The notes under the pieces were generated by a model. That model did not search any database, was not told the DNA's origin, and saw nothing but the letters and a program-made list of their open reading frames with translations. From Acidobacteriaceae bacterium (GTDB taxonomy: Bacteria; Acidobacteriota; Terriglobia; Terriglobales; Acidobacteriaceae), in contig PLXE01000117.1 in assembly GCA_003151335.1 (NCBI GenBank), positions 36,064 to 100,063 on the forward strand: a DNA stretch of 64,000 nt, read 5' to 3'. The position numbers were made by a program, and so were the translations under genes. Shown here one piece after another: positions 26,503 through 34,421 of this stretch (its first letter is position 1; every line of letters begins with the position of its first letter).

Positions 26503-27111
26503 ATGAAGAACCTTGGCATCCTGCTCTCCGGGCGCGGCTCGAACTTTGAGGCCATCGCCGACAACGTCGCTGCGGGCAAGCTCGACGCGAACATTGCGAT
26601 CATCATCTCCAACCGGGCGGACGCCGGCGGCATCGAGTCAGCACGGCGTCGCGGGCTGAAGGCGCTGGTGGTCCCGTCGAAGGGCAAGCCGCGCGAGCAG
26701 CACGACCGCGAGGTGGTGGCAGCCCTACGCGAACATCAGGTCGACCTGGTTTGCCTCGCAGGATACATGCGCCTGCTGTCGCCATGGTTCGTGCAGCAGT
26801 TTCCCAACCGCATCCTCAATATTCATCCGGCGCTCCTGCCGGCGTTCCCCGGACTTGAGGCGCAAAAGCAGGCCTTCGACTATGGCGTGAAGGTCTCGGG
26901 CTGCACCGTGCACTTCGTGGACGCGGACCTCGACCACGGCGCCATCCTGGTGCAGAAAGTCGTGCCCGTGCTCGACAGCGATGACGAGCACACGCTTGCC
27001 GCCCGCATCCTGGAGGAGGAGCACATCGCCTACAGCGAGGCGATCCGCATGGTGCTGGAAGGTAGATTTACGATCGAGGGACGACGGGTAGTTATGAAGC
27101 CGGGAGCATAA
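26503..27111 (+). CDS. purN: Phosphoribosylglycinamide formyltransferase
   Basis: A 202-residue protein from ATG 26503. MKNLGILLSGRGSNFEAI is the GART start. It carries the catalytic NIHPALLPAFPG with the conserved Asn/His, VCLAGYMRLLSPWFV, GCTVHFVDADLDHGAIL and the closing TIEGRRVV. It formylates GAR using 10-formyl-THF in purine synthesis. The frame extends upstream without a good start. It lies next to, but not in an operon with, the broken toxin. Confidence 0.96.
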   Translation: MKNLGILLSGRGSNFEAIADNVAAGKLDANIAIIISNRADAGGIESARRRGLKALVVPSKGKPREQHDREVVAALREHQVDLVCLAGYMRLLSPWFVQQFPNRILNIHPALLPAFPGLEAQKQAFDYGVKVSGCTVHFVDADLDHGAILVQKVVPVLDSDDEHTLAARILEEEHIAYSEAIRMVLEGRFTIEGRRVVMKPGA

Positions 27112-27183
27112 ATACCAGTTCTGTTGTTTTTTTTGTCGCGAAAGGTTTGCCTCGGATTTGCCGATGTTGATCACGAGGTAAAA

Positions 27184-27345
27184 ATGCGTACAAAAAGAAT
27201 GCCGGACGTTGAGTTCTGTCGGAGATGCCTCGAGATCATCGACGAAGACGAGGAGACCAATCATCATCACCCGCGATCTCGTGATGCTGATTCCCGCCGG
27301 GAAGGCGCCTTCCGCCTCGAAGGGGTCCGGCAAACAAAGCGTTGA
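27184..27345 (+). CDS. Possible 53-residue protein with a CxxC pair
   Basis: A short frame from ATG 27184 with CGAGGTAAAA just before it. MRTKRMPDVEFCRRCLEIID is followed by an acidic and then His-rich stretch (EDEETNHHHP). The CRRC pair and the ribosome site are the only support. There is no family match that I recognise, and it could be chance. Confidence 0.3.
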   Translation: MRTKRMPDVEFCRRCLEIIDEDEETNHHHPRSRDADSRREGAFRLEGVRQTKR

Positions 27346-27464
27346 TGGACGTGCAAGAAAAGCAGGTCCTTCGACTCAGTCGCCACGGCGACCTCGCTCG
27401 GGATGACAGTTCTGGAAAGTCAAGGGTATAGCTGAGAACTGACAGCTATCGACTCTCCGCTACA
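27346..27464. repeat. GTCATCC-type repeat and heptad array at the apt stop
   Basis: Positions 27365-27411 hold an inverted copy of the GTCATCC repeat, with GTCGCCACGGCGAC in the centre. From 27430 five heptads follow (AGCTGAG, AACTGAC, AGCTATC, GACTCTC, CGCTACA), the last containing the apt stop. Confidence 0.6.
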
Positions 27465-28005
27465 TCTCATAATGCAGCAGCGAGAACACGTCGTAGCCCT
27501 TGAGCTTGTCGCGGCCTTTGAGGCCGTCCAGTTCGACCACAAATCCCAGGCCACAGATTTCGGCGCCCAGCGATTTCGCCATTTCGGCGGTGGCCCTGGC
27601 GGTGCCGCCGGTGGCCAGCAGATCGTCGCAGATGACGATGCGCTGGCCCGGCTCGATCGAATCCTTGTGGACCTCCAGCGTGTCGTGGCCGTACTCCAGC
27701 TCGTACTTCCACTGCAAAACTTCCGCCGGCAGCTTCTTGGGTTTGCGCACCGGAACAAAGCCCGCGTTCAGGCGGTATGCCAGCGCCGGTCCGAAGATGA
27801 ACCCCCGCGCCTCGATGCCCACAACCAAATCAATGTCCTTGTCGATGTAATGCTCGGTGAGGGCATCGATGAGGCGGGCAAAGCCCAGCTTATCTTTGAG
27901 CAGCGTGGTGATGTCGTAGAAAAGGATGCCGGATTTGGGGAAGTTGGGAACTTCGCGGATCAGCTTCTTGAGGTCGTCGCAGTTGTGCGACTTTTGCGGC
28001 TGCAT
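27460..28005 (-). CDS. apt: Adenine phosphoribosyltransferase
   Basis: A 181-residue protein. [20 protein letters not shown] and ITTLLKD are the N-terminal signature. [19 protein letters not shown] and the PRPP-binding [16 protein letters not shown] are present. The family end [20 protein letters not shown] is also intact. It salvages adenine to AMP with PRPP. ATG 28005 lies 3 bases downstream of the acyP stop, so the two are co-transcribed. Confidence 0.96.
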   Translation of the reverse strand: MQPQKSHNCDDLKKLIREVPNFPKSGILFYDITTLLKDKLGFARLIDALTEHYIDKDIDLVVGIEARGFIFGPALAYRLNAGFVPVRKPKKLPAEVLQWKYELEYGHDTLEVHKDSIEPGQRIVICDDLLATGGTARATAEMAKSLGAEICGLGFVVELDGLKGRDKLKGYDVFSLLHYEM

Positions 28006-28008
28006 GGG

Positions 28009-28293
28009 TTACCACACTCCTTCAATGCGAAACGACTGCGCTTCCAACAACGGCGCGGTGGATTCGCTGACCTGGTCCACACGCGCGGCGCGCGGGCCCT
28101 GCTGCAAACGGACCCGCAAGGCGCCGTGCTGCTCGCGCGTGCCCGTAGCCATCACTTCAACGTCACCGTTCTCGCGGTTGCGTACCCATCCGGCGACCCC
28201 GATCTGCGCCGCTTCCCGTTCCACGAACCAGCGGAAGCCGACGCCCTGGACGCGTCCGGAGATGACGTAGCGGCGGGTTTGCAAGTCAGCCAT
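28009..28293 (-). CDS. acyP: Acylphosphatase
   Basis: A 94-residue protein from ATG 28293. RRYVISGRVQGVGFRWFVE is the acylphosphatase motif with the phosphate-binding Arg. GVAGWVRNRENGDVEVMATG carries the catalytic Asn. It hydrolyses acyl phosphates. First gene of the acyP-apt pair; a heptad array lies immediately upstream. Confidence 0.94.
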   Translation of the reverse strand: MADLQTRRYVISGRVQGVGFRWFVEREAAQIGVAGWVRNRENGDVEVMATGTREQHGALRVRLQQGPRAARVDQVSESTAPLLEAQSFRIEGVW

Positions 28294-28302
28294 TAGCGGA
28301 GA

Positions 28303-28345
28303 GCAACTAGCAATTAGCAAGGCAACAACTATCGATTAGCGGCGG
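28303..28345. repeat. Heptad array upstream of acyP
   Basis: AGCAACT, AGCAATT, AGCAAGG, an 8-base unit CAACAACT, ATCGATT and AGCGGCG follow in near-perfect 7-base spacing. The first two are the same units seen at 19726-19739 and 46318-46331. Confidence 0.65.
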
Positions 28346-28429
28346 CAATTGTCCGCTTCGGTGCGAAGAGCGATTGTAATTGGTTTTGCAGCGAACGCGC
28401 CCATTTGAGAGTTCTCCTGGCGGAAAGAA

Positions 28430-28458
28430 ACGCGGCCCTGGGATGTCCAGGACCGCGT
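28430..28458 (-). terminator. Rho-independent terminator after the SYLF gene
   Basis: ACGCGGCCCTGG and CCAGGACCGCGT form a 12-base stem with one mismatch and a 5-base loop. On the minus strand it is followed by TTTCTTTCC. It lies 30 bases after the stop of the SYLF gene. Confidence 0.75.
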
Positions 28459-28487
28459 GCCGGCTGATAAACCCAACTATCCGGTTC

Positions 28488-29174
28488 TTACAGGCGCTTG
28501 GGTGACATCTTGTTGAGCAAGTTGACCAACGACTTGCCTGCGGGGGGCATCTTTATCGCTTTCTCCAAGATGATCTGTTTGGCGTCCACATCTTTTCCGT
28601 AAAGGTTCTTGTTGGCATCGTCATCGGAACGCAGGGTCGAGCCTGCCAGCGAAATTCCGGCAAAAAGTCCTTTATTGCGCGACCATGACAGAATCTCAGC
28701 GTTCATGACGATGTCGGTCTCCGCGGAAGTGGCGCGACCTACGGGGCCGGCCGCCACCGAGGCGTCGCCGCCAAGTTTTACTTTGCTGGTCATTACAGAT
28801 TTCGCGCCCTTCTCATTCATCACCAACAGCACGAAGTCGGTAGCCTGGCCTCCGATCTGCAAGCCAAAGCTGCCGCCTTCGATAGCGTAAAACGCCGGGG
28901 CGCTCCATGGACCGCGAAAGTCCGGGCCTGAGCGACAGGTCATGACACCGCGGCCATAGCTGGCGCCCACTATGAAGGCCGCCTTCTTCACCGAAGGTAC
29001 AACAACTACGCACTCCGCCTTGTTCAGCAAATCGCTCGGGATACCCTTATCGGGCATGCCGACGACCGCCTTCAAGACCAAGTAGGACTCGTGGAGTCTC
29101 TCCGCTTCCTTCTGCTGGGCAAACGCAGGAAGCACAAAGCACATGCACAGTGCAATAACGAGCAACTTTTTCAT
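28488..29174 (-). CDS. Exported SYLF/Ysc84-domain lipid-binding protein
   Basis: A 228-residue protein from ATG 29174 with GGGAGAG upstream. The signal peptide is KKLLVIALCMCFVLPAFAQQ. The SYLF domain covers most of the rest: LLNKAECVVVVPSVKKAAF, GASYGRGVMTCR, AIEGGSFGLQIGGQATDFV, KVKLGGDASVAAGPVGR, and GLFAGISLAGSTLRSDD. By family the domain binds phosphoinositide-like lipids. In bacteria these are periplasmic proteins of uncertain role. Confidence 0.9.
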   Translation of the reverse strand: MKKLLVIALCMCFVLPAFAQQKEAERLHESYLVLKAVVGMPDKGIPSDLLNKAECVVVVPSVKKAAFIVGASYGRGVMTCRSGPDFRGPWSAPAFYAIEGGSFGLQIGGQATDFVLLVMNEKGAKSVMTSKVKLGGDASVAAGPVGRATSAETDIVMNAEILSWSRNKGLFAGISLAGSTLRSDDDANKNLYGKDVDAKQIILEKAIKMPPAGKSLVNLLNKMSPKRL

Positions 29175-29339
29175 AGTTTCTCTCCCATCAAGCAGGATTT
29201 CTTGGACGAAAATAAACTGCAGACCCTTACGACTCGGGCACCGGAAATCGGCGCACTCGTTAAGGATAACAATCACAACGGCGCAGTGACAATAAAACGG
29301 CGCGTTCCTGCGCTACGGTAACGGACCGTCGTACCGCGA

Positions 29340-29900
29340 CTATGCCCGCGACAAGTATGCGCCTTCCGACGTATCCACGCGAATCTTCTCGCCTTCGTTG
29401 ATGAACGCCGGCACCTGTACCACAAGTCCCGTCTCGGTTTTCGCCGCCTTGGTAACACTGCTGGCGGTCGCCGACTTCAAGCCCGGCTCGGTTTCCACCA
29501 CCGTGAGTTCCACCGTCTGTGGCAACTCGACACCCACCGCTTTGCCATCGAAAAACTCAATCTTGATCTGCAGATTGGGAATCAGGTACTCCACCGCATC
29601 GCCCAGGATGTCCCGATTCAAGTGCAGTTGCTCATAATTCTCAATGTTCATGAAGTGGTAATCGTCGCCGTCGGAGTAGAGGAACTCCATCTGCACTTCG
29701 TCGACGGTGATCCTATCGATGGCATCGCCCGAGCGGAATCGGTGCTCGAACATGGCGCCGGTGCGCAGATTCCGCAGTTTGGCCTGGATGAACGCGCGCA
29801 AGTTTCCCGGCGTGCGGTGTTCCACGCTGAACACCGAGTGCAAGTCGTTGTTGTGCTTGATGACCATGCCGGGACGCATTTGTGTGGCTGGAATCGCCAT
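29340..29900 (-). CDS. efp: Translation elongation factor P, Asn at the loop tip
   Basis: A 186-residue protein: three OB-like domains, MAIPATQMRPGMVIKHNNDL to EGEKIRVDTSEGAYLSRA. EF-P relieves ribosome stalling at polyproline. The tip of the first-domain loop reads RTPGNLRAF, so Asn33 stands where E. coli EF-P has the modified Lys34; it is also not an R32-type loop. No epmA/epmB or earP genes are seen in the window. Length and all three domains are normal, so the gene is intact. Confidence 0.95.
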   Translation of the reverse strand: MAIPATQMRPGMVIKHNNDLHSVFSVEHRTPGNLRAFIQAKLRNLRTGAMFEHRFRSGDAIDRITVDEVQMEFLYSDGDDYHFMNIENYEQLHLNRDILGDAVEYLIPNLQIKIEFFDGKAVGVELPQTVELTVVETEPGLKSATASSVTKAAKTETGLVVQVPAFINEGEKIRVDTSEGAYLSRA

Positions 29901-30123
29901 TCGTGTAACTCCTCATTTCTGGGAGAGCCGCCGGCCGGAAGAGCGCCCCATCACGCCGCTTCTGCGGCGCGGGTTGGAGGCCCCGCAAAAAACGCGCGGC
30001 TCAAGAGACAGACAGTTAATTTTAACGTGGCCCAGCAAAATTGGGAAATGGGGCAAGGCTTGTCATTCAGAATGCCAGCACCGCGGCCCGAATCGCGATA
30101 GAATTTTCCAGAGGATAAATCCG
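29901..30123. other. Intergenic region between efp and the YtxH gene
   Basis: Divergent starts flank this stretch. AGAGGAT at about 30110 is the ribosome site for the plus-strand gene. No further element recognised. Confidence 0.3.
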
Positions 30124-30420
30124 ATGAATGATCCAGTGAGAGATTTTGAACCAAACGGAGAATATGAGGAGTCATGCCGCCCCGGCTTGGGTTTGACCAT
30201 GCTGTTCATAGGGCTGGCAGCGGGCGCCCTGGTGGCTTTGTTGCTCACCCCGAAAACTGGCAAGGAGATGCGCCGTACCCTCCGCCGAAAATATGAGGAC
30301 GCGCGCGAAGTCATGGTGGACATCGGCGATCACGCGGGCGAATGGATTGACAAGGGTTCGGAGTGGGCCGACAAGGCGAAGAGCAAGATGGGGCCACTCA
30401 AGAGACCCTTCGGGCGTTAA
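30124..30420 (+). CDS. YtxH-domain protein
   Basis: A 98-residue protein from ATG 30124. One transmembrane helix (LGLTMLFIGLAAGALVALLL) is followed at once by the TPKTGKEMRRTLRRK phrase of YtxH proteins, and then an amphipathic, charged helix with GEWIDKGSEWADKAKSK. General stress-associated small membrane protein by family; role not defined. Confidence 0.88.
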   Translation: MNDPVRDFEPNGEYEESCRPGLGLTMLFIGLAAGALVALLLTPKTGKEMRRTLRRKYEDAREVMVDIGDHAGEWIDKGSEWADKAKSKMGPLKRPFGR

Positions 30421-30451
30421 CCGCTCGGAAATTTGTGGATGGGGGGAAGCG

Positions 30452-31348
30452 TCAGTACAGCCGGAAGTTCACTTCCACGTTAATCATTACCGGGACCGCC
30501 TGACCGTCTTTTCTGGCAGGGTCAAAGCGCCATTGCCGCACCGCCTCGATGGCCTTCTCGTCGAGTCCCATGCCCAACTGGCGCTGCACTTTGATCTGCT
30601 GCGGCTTGCCATCGGCACTCACCACCAGCCACAGCACGACGGTGCCCTGATACTTGGCTTTGCGCGCCTCTTCTGAGTATTCCGGATCAGGCGCGTACAA
30701 CGCCTTCGGTGCGCTGACGCCGCCCCCGACTCGATACGCGCCACCGCCGTATCCGCCGCCATGACCGGGGCCCACCCCTGGTCCGGTTCCGGAACCCACG
30801 CCCCCACCGCTACCGCTGCCGATTCCGCCGCCATATCCCGTTCCGTTGGAAGGAGGCCCGATCACCTTCGACAGAGGATCGCCGAGGGCGCCGACTGTCG
30901 GCAGCTTCAGCTCCGGCGGAACTACCACCGAAGGCGGCACCGGCAATTTTGGATTGTCATTGCGGATTACGATCGCCGGAGGCACGATCTGGTCCTTCGA
31001 CAGCTTGGGCAAAGCGCCTTTGGGGGCGTTCAGCTTGTCGCGGTCGCCGCCGCCGCCACCGCCGCCAGCGCGCGTGTTGGACACCGGCAAAGGCAGGTAT
31101 GGGCCGATATCGGTCGCCAGGCCAATCACCTGTTGCTTGATCTCGTCCTTGTGCTCAAACGCCCAGTGGCCGGACCAGATGAGCAGGCCAACCGCCAGCA
31201 TATGGACGATAAAGGAATACACAAACGTATCTTTGCGCTGCGGATACAGCCCCTGACCCGCGCCAAATAGCGTGGGCAGAACCTGGTCTGCTGGCGTGAC
31301 ACTGAGAACCTCTTCGGCCGCCGGATTGGACACTACGGGGATAGACAT
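30452..31348 (-). CDS. TonB-family energy transducer
   Basis: A 298-residue protein. A cytoplasmic N-terminus of about 40 residues leads to one transmembrane helix (TFVYSFIVHMLAVGLLIW). A long Pro/Gly-rich periplasmic linker follows (GGGGGGGDRDK; GGGIGSGSGGGVGSG). The TonB C-terminal domain (about 205-298) has EYSEEARKAKYQGTVVLWLV, GLDEKAIEAVRQWRFDPA and VNFRL. It transfers proton-motive energy to outer-membrane receptors by family. ExbB/ExbD are not seen nearby. The stop is 31 bases from that of the YtxH gene on the other strand. Confidence 0.9.
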   Translation of the reverse strand: MSIPVVSNPAAEEVLSVTPADQVLPTLFGAGQGLYPQRKDTFVYSFIVHMLAVGLLIWSGHWAFEHKDEIKQQVIGLATDIGPYLPLPVSNTRAGGGGGGGDRDKLNAPKGALPKLSKDQIVPPAIVIRNDNPKLPVPPSVVVPPELKLPTVGALGDPLSKVIGPPSNGTGYGGGIGSGSGGGVGSGTGPGVGPGHGGGYGGGAYRVGGGVSAPKALYAPDPEYSEEARKAKYQGTVVLWLVVSADGKPQQIKVQRQLGMGLDEKAIEAVRQWRFDPARKDGQAVPVMINVEVNFRLY

Positions 31349-31496
31349 TTCCTTGTATTACAGTATAGACCCAGCTATGGACGATAAGTTCCAGAAAAAG
31401 TGAGCACCGCCGGAGTTCGCCTCTGGATTCCTGCAATTCGTCCCAGAGCAGGATATTGCCCATCCTGGAATTTCAACTGCCTTCATTCCCCAACGA

Positions 31497-31671
31497 TCAC
31501 CCGCAGGGCATTCCGGCGCACCCCGATTTCGACCGGACTCTGGCAAATATACTCCCCGTCGGCTTGAGCGCCAATCCGCCAAGATGGCGATGCATGGTGC
31601 CGTCGCCGCCCAAGATGAGCGCCGCATCGGGCTGGTCGGTGGGATCGAGTTCGCGAGCGGACCTCCGTCGA
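31497..31671 (-). pseudogene. Diacylglycerol/lipid kinase relic
   Basis: On the minus strand, PDAALILGGDGTMHRHLGGL is the nucleotide-binding GGDGT motif of diacylglycerol and sphingosine kinases. Upstream, RRRSARELDPTDQ fits the helix before it. After about 12 more codons the frame ends at 31497, and nothing like the GSGNDFAR motif or C-terminal domain follows. This looks like a decayed fragment, with frame changes on either side. Confidence 0.4.
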
Positions 31672-31713
31672 AGGGCCTGCCCCGAGCGCAGCCGACGGGC
31701 CCCCGCCATCACC

Positions 31714-31815
31714 CGGTCACCTGCACCTGTGACCAGCGCCCTTTCGTCGGCGCCCAGTCCTGGGGCACTCTCCTTTTGTCGTCGGTCCAACCCATCGGAA
31801 GAATCATGCCTTCCA
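31714..31815 (+). ncRNA. Leader element A (possible structured RNA), copy 1 of 2
   Basis: About 100 bases closely similar to 33803-33900. GGTCACC and GTGACC form a stem around CACCT. A CCTTTCGTCGGCGCC block, AGTCCTGGG, CACTCTCC and CCCATCGGA then follow. It lies just upstream of the ribosome site (AAGGAG) of the gene at 31829. Both copies precede genes for exported proteins. I cannot assign it to a named riboswitch class from memory. The alternative is a shared promoter or operator region. Confidence 0.55.
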
Positions 31816-31828
31816 CCAAGGAGTCCTC

Positions 31829-32392
31829 ATGCGGAAAACCGTTATCTCGCTTGCTGTGGTTATGTTCGTGATGGTATCGATGTTCGAGCTACACGCCGCC
31901 AGCCTGGCGGGGGTGACCCTGCCCGACACGGAGCAGGTCGGGAACACCAAGCTGGTGCTCAATGGCCTGGGATTGCGCACCAAGATGTTCGTGAAGGTTT
32001 ACGTCGCGGGGCTCTACATGGAGCAGAAGTCGTCGGACCCCAGCGCCATCCTCAAGGCCGACGCGCCCAAGCGGATCGTCATGCACTTCGTGCACAACGC
32101 CAGCAAGAGCCAAATGGTTGATGCCTTCAACGACTCGTTCAAAGACAATTCGCCCGACGCCGTGAAGACGATGAAGGTCGACATCGACCGCTTGCTCGAC
32201 GCGCTTGAGCCCGTCAAGCCGGGCGACCAAATGGTCTTCACTTACGTTCCGGGCACGGGCACCACCTTCGCCCTCAACGGCAAGGACAAGCTGACCATTA
32301 CCGGTCCCGCCTTCGGCCCAGTGCTGTTCTCGGTGTGGCTCGGGCCCAAGCCGCCCAATGCCGACCTGAAAAAGGGGATGCTCGGGCAGTAG
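31829..32392 (+). CDS. Exported chalcone-isomerase-fold protein
   Basis: A 187-residue protein from ATG 31829 (AAGGAGTCCTC upstream). A signal peptide ends near LHAASLAG. The mature part, LVLNGLGLRTKMFVKVYVAG and LYMEQKSSD, then KRIVMHFVHNASKSQMVDAF and GTTFALNGKDKLTI, is the bacterial chalcone-isomerase-like (CHI-fold) domain. These lack flavonoid activity and may bind fatty acids. It follows leader element A. Confidence 0.88.
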   Translation: MRKTVISLAVVMFVMVSMFELHAASLAGVTLPDTEQVGNTKLVLNGLGLRTKMFVKVYVAGLYMEQKSSDPSAILKADAPKRIVMHFVHNASKSQMVDAFNDSFKDNSPDAVKTMKVDIDRLLDALEPVKPGDQMVFTYVPGTGTTFALNGKDKLTITGPAFGPVLFSVWLGPKPPNADLKKGMLGQ

Positions 32393-32445
32393 GGCCCGTG
32401 AAGGAAAAAAACTCAGACATCCTCTCGCCACCCATGAAATGAACA

Positions 32446-32615
32446 GCCTTTCTTAGGCTGTCATCCTGAGCGACGAGTCCGGTCGCCACGGCGACCGGAC
32501 GAGGAGTCGAAGGACCCCTATATTGCCTACTCACTTTCGCTTGGGACATTTTCGCCGGAGCGCAGATACGGTCGCGGCAGAGAGCGGACCGCAGTCGAAG
32601 GAACCCTAGTGCTTC
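32446..32615. repeat. GTCATCC-type dispersed repeat and palindromes
   Basis: TGTCATCCTGAGCG is followed by a near-perfect 24-base palindrome, GTCCGGTCGCC-AC-GGCGACCGGAC (about 32477-32500), then GAGTCGAAGGACCC. A second, shorter GCAGTCGAAGGAACCC copy ends near 32608. It shares GTCGCCACGGCGAC with 27365-27411 and GTCATCC with 24733. No gene here. Confidence 0.65.
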
Positions 32616-32687
32616 CAAGAAACTCCTTCAAGCCTGGAGCAATCAGGCATAGACTTTTGTTTTAGCTCTACCTGAAGGGACCGCAGC

Positions 32688-33515
32688 ATGTTTGGCCGAA
32701 CGATAGTCGCTCTGATCGGTGCACTCTTGACTGTCGTTCCCTTTTCCGATGCCCAACAACCTGCTCCCCAGCCGTCCGCGACATCTTCAGCTTCCAACAC
32801 GCTCGTACTCGATAAAGGTACCCCCGTCAAGATTCGCTTAAAACGGGACCTCAGCTCGGCGGATGCCAAGGAAGGCGACAACATTGATTTCGAGGTCGTG
32901 GATGACGTGAAAGTCGGCGACGTCGTTGTCATACCCAAGGGGAGCCCGGCCCTGGGTTCGGTGACTGACGTCCAGGCCGCAAGGCGCATGGGGCGGGGCG
33001 GAAAACTCGACATCCAGATTGACTCGGTGACCCTCGCCGACGGTGAGCAAGCGACACTCTGGGCCGTTAAAGAACGCAACGGCGAAGGTAACGTCGGCGA
33101 TAACCGCCCCATTGTTGCGCGCAGTTTAGTATTTGGGCCGGTAGGTCCCCTCGTTCTTCTCGTGCCAGGAGAGGACTCCATGATTCCGCGGGATACCGAA
33201 ATCACTGGCTATGTGGTCACCTCGATGCAACTTGACCCCGGAAAGTTTACGACTACATCCCACCTTGCTGCCGTGCCCTCGAATCCGACTACTGCCCATT
33301 TGGAAATCACCTCGGAGCCTCCTTGGGCGGAAATCTGGGTCGATGGAATTCTCGTGGGTAGCACGCCTTTGGAAATTGACAGTGCACCCGGTCGGCATAC
33401 CATCACCATTTCCAAGGCAGGCTGCAGGGCTTGGGAGCGCACACTTGTGCTATCCGCCGGCAAAATGACCATGGCGGTAACTCTGTACCCCGCAACGCTC
33501 AAGCTTCGCTTCTGA
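32688..33515 (+). CDS. Exported PEGA-domain protein
   Basis: A 275-residue protein. Signal peptide (FGRTIVALIGALLTVVPFSD), then a Pro/Ser/Ala linker. A central domain (about 40-180) contains LVLDKGTPVKIRLKRDLSSA and VIPKGSPALGSVTDVQ, a beta domain seen in acidobacterial exported proteins. The C-terminus (about 205-275) is a PEGA repeat: LEITSEPPWAEIWVDGILVG and STPLEIDSAPGRHTITISK. PEGA domains are surface-associated, and partner binding is unknown. Confidence 0.85.
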   Translation: MFGRTIVALIGALLTVVPFSDAQQPAPQPSATSSASNTLVLDKGTPVKIRLKRDLSSADAKEGDNIDFEVVDDVKVGDVVVIPKGSPALGSVTDVQAARRMGRGGKLDIQIDSVTLADGEQATLWAVKERNGEGNVGDNRPIVARSLVFGPVGPLVLLVPGEDSMIPRDTEITGYVVTSMQLDPGKFTTTSHLAAVPSNPTTAHLEITSEPPWAEIWVDGILVGSTPLEIDSAPGRHTITISKAGCRAWERTLVLSAGKMTMAVTLYPATLKLRF

Positions 33516-33524
33516 AAGCGTCCG

Positions 33525-33745
33525 CCAGAACGCGACACAGACTCCGTAGGGACGGCAGAGGTTGCCATCCCGGACAAGGTCTTAAGAGTGCGCGAGACAG
33601 CAGAACTTGGCTTTGCCAATGGAGTTTGCTGGCCGAAAATCCAGCGCCGTCAGGCGCGAAATAGTTTAGCCCAGCACGCAGCCGCAGGCGGAGTGCTGGG
33701 TAAAGTGGAAAATCGATCCGAGTCCCGTAGGGACGGCAGACTTCC
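33525..33745. repeat. Cluster of acidobacterial REP-like palindromes
   Basis: CCGTAGGGACGGCAGA occurs twice (about 33545 and 33725). Between them are AGCGCCGTCAGGCGC and a long hairpin (GCCCAGCAC ... GTGCTGGGT, about 33669-33702). No gene; a typical palindrome-rich intergenic mosaic. Confidence 0.6.
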
Positions 33746-33802
33746 TCACACACGCTCTTACACCCCCTCGCTTGAGCTGTGGAGGGGACTCTCGATACCA
33801 AC

Positions 33803-33900
33803 TGGTCACATCCACCTGTGACAGGCGACCTTTCATCGGCGCCAGTCCTGGGTCACTCTCCCCATGTACTCCGCGCCCATCGGAGGAATCATGCATTCCA
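33803..33900 (+). ncRNA. Leader element B (possible structured RNA), copy 2 of 2
   Basis: GGTCACA/TGTGAC stem around CACC, then CGACCTTTCATCGGCGCC, AGTCCTGGG, CACTCTCC, CCCATCGGAGGAATCATGC. It matches 31714-31815 at roughly four of five positions, with short indels confined to the middle. It lies 48 bases before ATG 33948. GGAGGAATC-ATG (33891) at its end is itself a good start site, in frame with the downstream gene, so translation could begin inside the element. Confidence 0.55.
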
Positions 33901-33947
33901 TTGGCCGCCCGAACATAATCGCGTTGCTTACGCGGAGGCATCACTCC

Positions 33948-34421
33948 ATGAAGCGCATTATTGCGACATTACTGCTGTGTCTTCTCGCAATCGAGCCGCT
34001 GGCATTTGCTGGAATTGGCAGCGATGTGACCGTGTATGTCGGCGGCACCGAAAACCAGATCAAAGACGGTGCCGAAGGAAAATCGTCTGAAAAAGACGAA
34101 AAGAACTTCATATTCCACTACAAGGGCGGTAGTCTAAGCATCCCCTACGACCAGGTAAACGATTTGGAGTACGGCCAGAAGGCCGGACGGCGGCTCGGTC
34201 TCGCCATAGCGGTGACCCCCTTGGCTCTGTTTTCAAAAAAGAGAAAACACTTTCTCAGTGTTGGCTGGAAAGACGAGCAGGACAAGCAGCACGCGGCAGT
34301 GTTTGAGCTGGGCAAAGGGATAGTGAGAACTACCATCGTCACTCTCGAGGCGCGCACTGGCAAGAAGGTCGAATACGAGGATGACGAAGCCCGCAAGAGC
34401 GGTATGGGCGGCATGCCATGA
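33948..34421 (+). CDS. Exported protein of unknown function
   Basis: A 157-residue protein from ATG 33948 with GGAGG upstream, or 176 residues from ATG 33891 at the end of leader B. The signal peptide is KRIIATLLLCLLAIEPLAFA. The mature part has DVTVYVGGTENQIKDGAEGK, a SIPYDQVNDLEYGQKAGRRL phrase, a hydrophobic stretch (LGLAIAVTPLALFS) and a beta-rich end (VGWKDEQDKQHAAVFELGKG). This pattern recalls small membrane-associated 'PH-like' modules, but I make no family call. ATG of the next gene overlaps its stop (ATGA), so the two are translationally coupled. Confidence 0.75.
   Translation: MKRIIATLLLCLLAIEPLAFAGIGSDVTVYVGGTENQIKDGAEGKSSEKDEKNFIFHYKGGSLSIPYDQVNDLEYGQKAGRRLGLAIAVTPLALFSKKRKHFLSVGWKDEQDKQHAAVFELGKGIVRTTIVTLEARTGKKVEYEDDEARKSGMGGMP

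Noticed and set aside
27460-28296. Plus-strand frame opposite apt and acyP
   Set aside because: Both apt and acyP carry full active-site motifs on the minus strand.
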